A DNA stretch of 64,000 bases from DATGPD01 sp031423015. Lineage in GTDB: Bacteria > Planctomycetota > UBA1135 > UBA2386. The translations under genes and the position numbers were made by a program. Below, in pieces: positions 58,543 through 64,000 of the stretch. The DNA is taken from contig JANPER010000090.1 of the NCBI GenBank assembly GCA_031423015.1, positions 1 to 64,000 on the forward strand, in the 5' to 3' direction. Positions within the stretch are counted from its first letter, which is position 1, and each line of letters opens with the position of its first letter. The notes under the pieces were generated by a model, which had not been told where the DNA came from, did not search any database, and worked only from the letters and a program-made list of their open reading frames with translations.

Positions 58543-59333
58543 GCGCTCTCACATTCGCAACCGATGGCAACACACGCCGCGTGAGCCTGTCCGGCCCTTG
58601 GCTGCGATCGTTCTCCCTGCTGCGCGTCGATGGGACGCACGAGGCGCGCACCCCAGCCGGGGAGGAGACTCTGGCGGTGCTGCTCGGCGGCACGCTCGAT
58701 CTGTTCGCGGGCGGCAGCTCGTGGTTGCAGCGCGGCCTGCGCGAGCGAGTGTTCGACGGCCGCCCCTGCGGCCTGTACCTACCGCCCGAGATCCCCGTGC
58801 GCTTCATCGGCCAGGGCGAGGTCCTGTTGATCAGCGGCAAGCGACCCGAACAACCACCGCAGGCACCGGCCAAGCCCGACCGCGCCAGCATGCCCCTGCT
58901 GGCGCTCGCGGGCAGCGGCAAGGCCTACGACTCGAGAACCGGCAGCTGGGAGCTGCTCGAGCGCTTCCCGTCGTCGCCCGAAGCCGTGCTGCCGCGCGCC
59001 ATCGAGACCAAGGTGATCGACGGTGTGCGGGTCGAGCGCGTGTTCTCGTTCGCGTTCAAGGCGATGACGCTGTGCCTCGACGAGTGCGTCTTGACCGAAG
59101 GGCAACGGGTCGTGGTGCCGCGGCCTCTGATGCCGCCCAACACGCGCTACGGCGACGAATTGGCGCTGTTCGTGCGTAGCGAGGGCGCGGCCGAGGTGCG
59201 CGACGGTGGCTCGGTGACGCCTTGCATCGGCGATGTGGTGGTGCCGGTGTCAGTCGATGGCCCGATCGAGGTACGCGCCAGCAGGGGGCGCACGTATGTC
59301 GCGGCGGTGTGGGCGGGCGCAAAGCCAAGCTGA
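58539..59333 (+). CDS. IolB/KduI-like bicupin protein
   Basis: 264 aa. Two cupin-like halves: the first has LAVLLGGTLDLFAGG, RERVFDGRPCGLYLPPE, the second LPRAIETKVIDGVRVERVF, LCLDECVLTEGQ and DDELALFV-like strands. This layout fits 5-deoxy-glucuronate isomerase (IolB) and related KduI proteins. No other inositol catabolism genes are nearby, so the substrate is open. Coupled by 4 bp overlap to the parvulin upstream, an odd pairing. Metal-binding histidines expected in IolB are not obvious by eye, which lowers confidence. Confidence 0.5.
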   Translation: MSALTFATDGNTRRVSLSGPWLRSFSLLRVDGTHEARTPAGEETLAVLLGGTLDLFAGGSSWLQRGLRERVFDGRPCGLYLPPEIPVRFIGQGEVLLISGKRPEQPPQAPAKPDRASMPLLALAGSGKAYDSRTGSWELLERFPSSPEAVLPRAIETKVIDGVRVERVFSFAFKAMTLCLDECVLTEGQRVVVPRPLMPPNTRYGDELALFVRSEGAAEVRDGGSVTPCIGDVVVPVSVDGPIEVRASRGRTYVAAVWAGAKPS

Positions 59334-59406
59334 GCAAAGCAGCGTAAGCACCCGCCGAGCAGGTCCTCCGGGCCGCGTGGTCGCGCAATCCCGGCTCCGC
59401 CGCAAC

Positions 59407-60309
59407 TCAACACACCGTGACGATCGATGCGCTGCCGGCCACCAGGAGCTGCTCGCCAGGCTTGCCGACGAGGTGTGGCACCATGGCCAAACCTAGGCCC
59501 CCACCACCTTGCGGCAGTTCAGCCGCCGAGGTCACCTTCCCCACTTCCTCGCCATCGGCGTCGGCGAGCTTGCTGCCCACGATCGCCGCGCCGGCCTGCG
59601 ACCAACGCACGCGGCACAGACGCCGATTGGTGTGACCGTAGGTGTGAATGCGCGCGACGATCTCCTGGCCGGTGTAGCAACCCTTGGTCAGCGACACGTG
59701 ATCGTCGATCTCGAGTTCGATGCCCAAGTTCGTCGCATCCGCGTCGATCCCTACCCAGGGCAAGGCAGCGGCGATGCGCAGGATCTGCCAGGTCGTTTCG
59801 TCGAGGGTCGCACCTTGCCAGGTGGTGGGCGCGGCGGTTGCGCGGTAGCGACGCAGCCAAGTGAGACCATTCGTTTGCCCGGCGAAGACAGTCTCGCCGT
59901 CGTTGACCAACAGACCGGGCGCTGCCGCTCCGCTGCCATCCCACGCCTGCGGCCCCACGATCTGCTCGCTGTGCCAAGCCGCGCAGCTGACGATCGCCAG
60001 CCGCTCACTGAAGTGGTAGCGCTCCAACAACTGCGCCAACTTGGCGACCTCGTGCGCCTGCGCCTCGAGCCAAACCGCGTCGAGCGCGCGCCCAACCCAG
60101 GCCAGCGTCTCCAGCTTGCCCTTTGCCGACAGGAACGCGGCAGGTCGAGCTTCGCCCGGCTGCATCGACTGCACATCCTGCGTGCATAGGCGATGCACGA
60201 AGGTCACCGCGTCCGGCCCGTGCACGCGCAGGCAAGCAAAAGGTGCGGGCGCTTGACGCCCGGTGAGCGCACTCAACTCAGGTCCCACGAGGTCGGCGTA
60301 ACTCGGCAT
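59407..60309 (-). CDS. ygfZ: YgfZ/GcvT-family folate-binding Fe-S protein
   Basis: 300 aa. The family signature KGCYTGQEIVARIHTYGH is at about residues 208-225, with the folate-binding GcvT fold before it (FACLRVHGPDAVTFVHRLCTQDV, FLSAKGKLETLAWV). YgfZ helps the maintenance or repair of Fe-S enzymes such as MiaB together with tetrahydrofolate. It is divergent from the isc operon (123 bp gap), which fits this role. The catalytic residues of true GcvT are not expected here. Confidence 0.9.
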   Translation of the reverse strand: MPSYADLVGPELSALTGRQAPAPFACLRVHGPDAVTFVHRLCTQDVQSMQPGEARPAAFLSAKGKLETLAWVGRALDAVWLEAQAHEVAKLAQLLERYHFSERLAIVSCAAWHSEQIVGPQAWDGSGAAAPGLLVNDGETVFAGQTNGLTWLRRYRATAAPTTWQGATLDETTWQILRIAAALPWVGIDADATNLGIELEIDDHVSLTKGCYTGQEIVARIHTYGHTNRRLCRVRWSQAGAAIVGSKLADADGEEVGKVTSAAELPQGGGGLGLAMVPHLVGKPGEQLLVAGSASIVTVC

Positions 60310-60321
60310 GGCAAGGCGGCA

Positions 60322-60350
60322 TCCATAACCCGATCGCGGCCGCAGCTCAA
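60322..60350 (-). promoter_or_regulatory. Possible promoter of ygfZ
   Basis: On the minus strand TTGAGC (60350-60345) and TATGGA (60327-60322) are 17 bp apart. The start of transcription would be about 6 bases before the ygfZ ATG, so the mRNA would be nearly leaderless. Confidence 0.35.
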
Positions 60351-60364
60351 TTCAGCCCCAAATT

Positions 60365-60402
60365 GGTGCTCTTTTTTGTGTAGCCCTCTTTGAAATAGCA
60401 CC
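60365..60402. promoter_or_regulatory. Inverted repeat GGTGCT...AGCACC, possible operator
   Basis: GGTGCT (60365-60370) and AGCACC (60397-60402) form 6 bp arms separated by 26 bp. The right arm lies in the spacer of the proposed isc promoter, a position suited to autoregulation by the Rrf2 protein. It does not match the known E. coli IscR type 1 or type 2 sites. Confidence 0.3.
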
Positions 60403-60418
60403 GATTCAGAGCTAGTTT
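60390..60418 (+). promoter_or_regulatory. Probable promoter of the isc operon
   Basis: TTGAAA (60390-60395) and TAGTTT (60413-60418) are 17 bp apart within an AT-rich stretch that stands out from the GC-rich surroundings. Transcription would start near 60425, only ~8 bases before the ATG at 60433, where no ribosome-binding site is visible. Confidence 0.5.
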
Positions 60419-60432
60419 GGTCCCCGTCGCAC

Positions 60433-60921
60433 ATGATCCGCATCTCCAAGAAAGCTGACTACGCCGTGTTCCTGATGGGCCTCCTCGCCCAACGGGCGCA
60501 CGATCAGGCGGCGGGCGTGGTCAGCGCGCAGGACTTGGCGGACCACTCGAATCTCAATCACTCGCTGGTCGCCAACCTCCTCAAGGACCTTGCGCGCGTC
60601 GGTGTGCTCGACTCCGAGCGCGGCGTGAACGGCGGGTATCGCCTGGCCAAGTCCCCCGACGCGATCACCCTCAAGGACATTCTCGAAGCCGTCGAAGGAC
60701 CGTTCCTGCTGGTCGACTGCGCGAGCGATCTGGTGAGCAGCCTCGGCGGCGAGACCGAGACCTGCGCACTCACCTGCCTCTGCCACTCGCGCAGCCCGAT
60801 GCGCGCCGTGCACCAGCGCATCGCGCGCATGTTCGAAGAGATCACCCTGTCGCAATTGTGCGACGACCTACAAGTTGCCGGGCGTCCCCGACGCACGCGC
60901 AGCATCGCGGAGAACCTCTGA
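60433..60921 (+). CDS. Rrf2-family regulator (IscR-like)
   Basis: 162 aa. The winged-helix start (RISKKADYAVFLMGLLAQ) and GVNGGYRLAKSPDAITLKDILEAVEG are Rrf2 hallmarks. The cysteines that could hold an Fe-S cluster are Cys96, then Cys111, Cys115 and Cys117 with His118 (ETCALTCLCHSR), a spacing different from the C-x5-C-x5-C of E. coli IscR. Its place in front of iscS makes it the likely sensor of cluster status and autoregulator. Stop and iscS start overlap (TGATG). Confidence 0.88.
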   Translation: MIRISKKADYAVFLMGLLAQRAHDQAAGVVSAQDLADHSNLNHSLVANLLKDLARVGVLDSERGVNGGYRLAKSPDAITLKDILEAVEGPFLLVDCASDLVSSLGGETETCALTCLCHSRSPMRAVHQRIARMFEEITLSQLCDDLQVAGRPRRTRSIAENL

Positions 60922-62141
60922 TGTCTCTGACCTTCCCCATCTACTTCGACAACAGCGCCACCACCCGCGTCGACCCACGCGTGCTCGAACAGATGCTGCC
61001 GTTCTTCGGCGACCAGTTCGGCAACGCCGCGAGCCGCAGTCACGCCTACGGCTGGACCGCCGAGGCCGCCGTCGAACACGCCCGCGAGCAGGTCGCGGCG
61101 ATGATCGGCGCCAACGCCAAAGAGATCGTCTGGACCAGCGGCTCGACCGAGGCGAACAACCTGGCGATCAAGGGCGTCGCCGAGATGTACCGCGAGAAGG
61201 GCAACCACATCATCAGTGTGGTCACCGAGCACAAGGCGGTGATCGACCCGATCAAGCACCTCGAACAACAGGGCTACCGCGCGACCTTTCTGGAGGTCGA
61301 CAAGCTGGGTCACATCGACCTCGACGAACTGCGCGCAGCGATCACTGACGAGACCATCCTGGTTTCTGTGATGGCGGCGAACAACGAGATCGGCACCGTC
61401 GCCAAGGTCGCGGCGATCGGCGCGCTGTGCAAGGAGAAGGGCGTCCTGTTCCACACCGACGCCACGCAGTGCCCGGGTAAGTTCAAGCTCGACGTGGTGG
61501 CACAGAACGTCGACCTGATGTCGCTGTCGGCGCACAAGTTCTACGGCCCCAAGGGTGTCGGCGCGCTCTACGTGCGCCGCAAGAACCCGCGCGTGCGCCT
61601 GAGTTCGATGATGGATGGCGGCGGTCACGAGCGCGGCATGCGTTCGGGCACGCTCAACGTGCCAGGCATCGTCGGCATGGGCGCCGCGGCTCAGCTGGTC
61701 ATCGATGGATTCGACGCGGAAGTGGCGCGGCTCGATTCGATGCGCAACCGCCTCGAACACGCCCTCGTCCACATGGTGCCGAGCACGCAGGTGAATGGCG
61801 ACGTGCACAGCCGCCTCCCGCACCTCACCAACATCTCCTTCCCCTATGTCGAGGGCGAGTCCCTCATCATGGGCATCAAGGAGATCGCGGTGTCCTCGGG
61901 CTCGGCCTGCACGTCGGCCAGCTTGGAGCCGAGCTACGTCTTGAAGAGCTTGGGCCTTGGCGACGACTTGGCACACAGCTCGATCCGCTTCTCGCTCGGC
62001 CGCTTCAGCACCGAAGAAGAACTCGATTACGTCGCCGACCGCGTCGCCAAGGAAGTCGCCCGCCTGCGCGAGATGTCTCCGCTCTGGGAGATGGTGCAGG
62101 AAGGCGTCGACCTCGCCTCGGTCAAGTGGACCGTTCACTAA
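60921..62141 (+). CDS. iscS: Cysteine desulfurase IscS
   Basis: 406 aa PLP enzyme that takes sulfur from cysteine as a persulfide and hands it to IscU and to tRNA thiolases such as MnmA. The start YFDNSATTRVDP, the SGSTEANNLAIKG phosphate loop, HTDATQCPGK, the PLP lysine in SAHKFYGPKGVGALYV and the catalytic cysteine loop SSGSACTSASLEPSYVLKSLG (group I) are all present. ATG at 60921 follows the Rrf2 gene with a one-base overlap. Confidence 0.97.
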   Translation: MSLTFPIYFDNSATTRVDPRVLEQMLPFFGDQFGNAASRSHAYGWTAEAAVEHAREQVAAMIGANAKEIVWTSGSTEANNLAIKGVAEMYREKGNHIISVVTEHKAVIDPIKHLEQQGYRATFLEVDKLGHIDLDELRAAITDETILVSVMAANNEIGTVAKVAAIGALCKEKGVLFHTDATQCPGKFKLDVVAQNVDLMSLSAHKFYGPKGVGALYVRRKNPRVRLSSMMDGGGHERGMRSGTLNVPGIVGMGAAAQLVIDGFDAEVARLDSMRNRLEHALVHMVPSTQVNGDVHSRLPHLTNISFPYVEGESLIMGIKEIAVSSGSACTSASLEPSYVLKSLGLGDDLAHSSIRFSLGRFSTEEELDYVADRVAKEVARLREMSPLWEMVQEGVDLASVKWTVH

Positions 62142-62165
62142 CCCCGCATTCGATAGAGACCTGAC

Positions 62166-62582
62166 ATGGCCTACAGCGACAAAGTCCTGGATCACTACAA
62201 CAACCCCCGCAACGTCGGGGCGTTCGACAAGAACGCCACGGACGTCGGCACCGGCATCGTCGGCGCACCGGAGTGCGGCGACGTGATGAAGCTGCAGATC
62301 AAGGTCGACGACCAGGGTCGCATCGTCGACGCCAAGTTCAAGACCTACGGCTGCGGCTCGGCGATCGCCTCGTCGTCGTTGGCAACCGAGTGGTTGAAGG
62401 GCACCACCCTCGACCAGGCAGAGCAGATCAAGAACACGCAGATCGTCGAGGAGCTGTCGCTGCCGCCGGTGAAGATCCACTGCTCGGTGCTCGCCGAAGA
62501 CGCGATCAAGGCGGCGGTCGCCGACTACCGCAACAAGCAGCTAGCGCCGCAGATCACCTCCACCGACGCCGCGCCGGTGTAA
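62166..62582 (+). CDS. iscU: Fe-S cluster scaffold IscU
   Basis: 138 aa. The three cluster cysteines are in APECGDVMK, TYGCGSAIASSS and KIHCSVLAED, and the HscA recognition motif LPPVK precedes the last. This is the E. coli-type IscU without the SufU zinc insertion. 24 bp behind iscS and 12 bp before iscA. Confidence 0.97.
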   Translation: MAYSDKVLDHYNNPRNVGAFDKNATDVGTGIVGAPECGDVMKLQIKVDDQGRIVDAKFKTYGCGSAIASSSLATEWLKGTTLDQAEQIKNTQIVEELSLPPVKIHCSVLAEDAIKAAVADYRNKQLAPQITSTDAAPV

Positions 62583-62594
62583 CCAACGCAAGCC

Positions 62595-62999
62595 ATGACC
62601 ACCACCGACCAAAACGCGACGGATCAGAAGACCACCGCCAAGCTCGACACGCCCAAGAAGGGCCGCGGCGTGCAGCTGACCGAGCGCGCAGCCAAGGAGA
62701 TCGAGCGGGTGATCGGCGAGCAGGGCTTTCAGCAGGCGGACACATGGGTGCGTATCGGCGCCAAGGGTGGCGGCTGCTCCGGCTTCAGCTACGTGCTCGA
62801 CTTCGATCAGCAGGGCCCCAGCGAGTTCGACGTGGCCTACGAGATGTTTGGCATCAAGGTCGTGATCGACAAGAAGAGCGAATTCTTCATGGGCGGCACC
62901 ATCCTCGACTTCAACGACGGGCTGTTGAACCGCGGCTTCGCCTTCCAGAACCCGTCGGCCAAGGGCACGTGCGGCTGCGGCACGTCGTTCTCGGCCTGA
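62595..62999 (+). CDS. iscA: IscA/HesB-family A-type Fe-S carrier
   Basis: 134 aa. The A-type cysteines are in GAKGGGCSGFSYVLDF and KGTCGCGTSF. The N terminus has ~25 extra Thr/Lys-rich residues before VQLTERAAKEIERVI. It delivers clusters from IscU to client proteins. The location between iscU and hscB supports iscA over other A-type members. Confidence 0.93.
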   Translation: MTTTDQNATDQKTTAKLDTPKKGRGVQLTERAAKEIERVIGEQGFQQADTWVRIGAKGGGCSGFSYVLDFDQQGPSEFDVAYEMFGIKVVIDKKSEFFMGGTILDFNDGLLNRGFAFQNPSAKGTCGCGTSFSA

Positions 63000-63023
63000 C
63001 CGCGAAGGCGGGCTAGCACACGG

Positions 63024-63506
63024 ATGGATCCGTTCGCGGTGTTCGGCATGGCGCCCGCTGTCGACCTCGACCGCCGCGCGCTCGAAGCGCGCTACTTGGA
63101 GCTGTCGCGCGCCTGCCATCCCGACCATCACGCTGCTGCCGGTGCCGACGCCCAGCTCGAACTGCTCACCCGGGCGGCAACGGTGAACGAGGCCTACCGC
63201 ATCTTGCGCGACCGCTGGCAGCGCGCCGAAGCCCTGGTGGCGCTCAACGCGCCCGACGCGTTGGCGGAGCGCAAGGTTCTGTCGCCGGCCTTCCTCGCCG
63301 CGGCCCTCGAACTCGCCGAGGAAGTGGCAGACGTCGCGGGCGGTAGCGCCGACGCCGCGAAACTGCGCACCCGCGTCGACCACCTGATCGCAACCGAATG
63401 GGACGCCGTATGCGCGGGCGTCGCAGCCGGCGATTGGGCGAACGCGGCCACGCGCCTGCACCAATCCCGTTACCACCGCAAAGCTCTGCACGACCTCCAG
63501 CGATGA
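63024..63506 (+). CDS. hscB: J-domain co-chaperone HscB
   Basis: 160 aa. The J-domain HPD motif is in RACHPDHHAA (about 31-40), and the C-terminal three-helix IscU-binding part (FLAAALELAEEVADVAGG) is present, at normal length. It brings IscU to HscA and stimulates its ATPase. The ATG of hscA overlaps its stop by 4 bp. Confidence 0.93.
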   Translation: MDPFAVFGMAPAVDLDRRALEARYLELSRACHPDHHAAAGADAQLELLTRAATVNEAYRILRDRWQRAEALVALNAPDALAERKVLSPAFLAAALELAEEVADVAGGSADAAKLRTRVDHLIATEWDAVCAGVAAGDWANAATRLHQSRYHRKALHDLQR

Positions 63507-64000
63507 GCGCCCCCGCTAATGAACCCGCGAGCGAGCGCGTCGTGCTCGGCATCGACCTGGGAACCACGAACAGCCTGGCCGCCGTCATGGGCCGCAAGGC
63601 TCCCCTCGTGCTGCGCGACGCCGACGGGGAGGCACTCGTGCCATCCGTGGTGTGCTTCGCCGACGATCAAATTCGCGTCGGCCGTGAGGCCAAGGCGCTG
63701 GCCTTGCAGCATCCCGAACAGACGGTGTACTCGATCAAGCGCTTGATCGGCCGGGCTGGCAGCGAACTCGACGCCGACGTCGCGAGCCTGCCCTATCAGG
63801 TCGAGCGCGGCGAGCGCGGCCTGCCGCGCATGCAGTTTCACGGCAAGGAGTGGTCGCCCGAGGCGATCTCGGCGTTGATCTTGCAGAAGGTGAAGGCCGT
63901 CGCCGAGGCGTCGCTCGGGCGCAGCGTGCGTCAGGCGGTGGTCACCGTGCCGGCCTACTTCGACGACGCACAGCGCCAAGCCACCAAGGACGCTGCCGCA
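63503..64000 (+). CDS. hscA: Hsp70-family chaperone HscA, 3' end outside window
   Basis: The first 166 residues are seen. The ATP-binding motif IDLGTTNSLAAV is at 18-29, and VTVPAYFDDAQRQATKDAA at the right edge fits the Hsp70 nucleotide domain. Directly behind hscB with a 4 bp overlap (ATGA), so HscA rather than DnaK is the call. Full HscA would be ~610-620 aa, so about three quarters lie past the window. Confidence 0.93.
   Translation, partial: MSAPANEPASERVVLGIDLGTTNSLAAVMGRKAPLVLRDADGEALVPSVVCFADDQIRVGREAKALALQHPEQTVYSIKRLIGRAGSELDADVASLPYQVERGERGLPRMQFHGKEWSPEAISALILQKVKAVAEASLGRSVRQAVVTVPAYFDDAQRQATKDAAA

Overview
The window is high-GC, densely coded bacterial DNA that reads most like a deep-branching planctomycete. 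The grounds are an FG-GAP secreted protein and a kelch-like secreted protein with related C-terminal domains, an ECF sigma/anti-sigma pair of planctomycete type, a soluble Ser/Thr kinase, and a very large unconventional pseudopilin operon. Lineage is inferred from gene content only; there is no rRNA gene here.

Layout. Positions 1-2315 hold a transposase remnant converging on a secreted FG-GAP protein. Positions 2560-4938 hold HU, mnmA, yajC and a YraN-type gene. Positions 5045-10832 are one plus-strand run: a polyprenyl glycosylphosphotransferase, serA, serB, a class V aminotransferase (together a complete serine pathway) and a Xer recombinase. A minus-strand NUDIX gene follows, then an 8.5 kb cyclic beta-1,2-glucan synthase gene (11545-20058).

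From 44747 down to about 20380 every gene is on the minus strand. The core (44747-25575) is a tightly overlapping series: FHA protein, PilM-PilN fusion, GspM/PilO-like protein, TPR protein, GspG-, GspH-, GspK- (1740 aa), GspJ- and GspI-like pseudopilins, a zinc-ribbon protein, a lipoprotein parvulin and ScpB. It looks like the periplasmic/inner-membrane half of a type II secretion or type IV pilus-like machine, with several extra beta-sandwich (LamG/CBM-like) domains. No ATPase, polytopic membrane protein or secretin is in the window. Downstream lie a kelch-like secreted protein, tRNA-Glu, an MFS transporter, the sigma/anti-sigma pair, and a non-coding or decayed 320 bp stretch.

Positions 45184-54685 are mixed: rsmE, radC, recQ, a glycine-rich RRM protein next to a Lys/Arg-rich small protein and a fatty-acid desaturase (a plausible cold-response cluster), a SulP transporter, a protein kinase, and a short single-AAA Clp-type ATPase. 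Positions 54705-59333 hold a malic enzyme/phosphotransacetylase-like fusion diverging from a parvulin plus IolB-like cupin pair. The right end (59407-64000) is iron-sulfur: ygfZ divergent from an Rrf2 regulator, then iscS, iscU, iscA, hscB and hscA (cut by the window edge), the gene order known from E. coli.

I saw no rRNA, no CRISPR array, no intact insertion sequence and no convincing replication origin.
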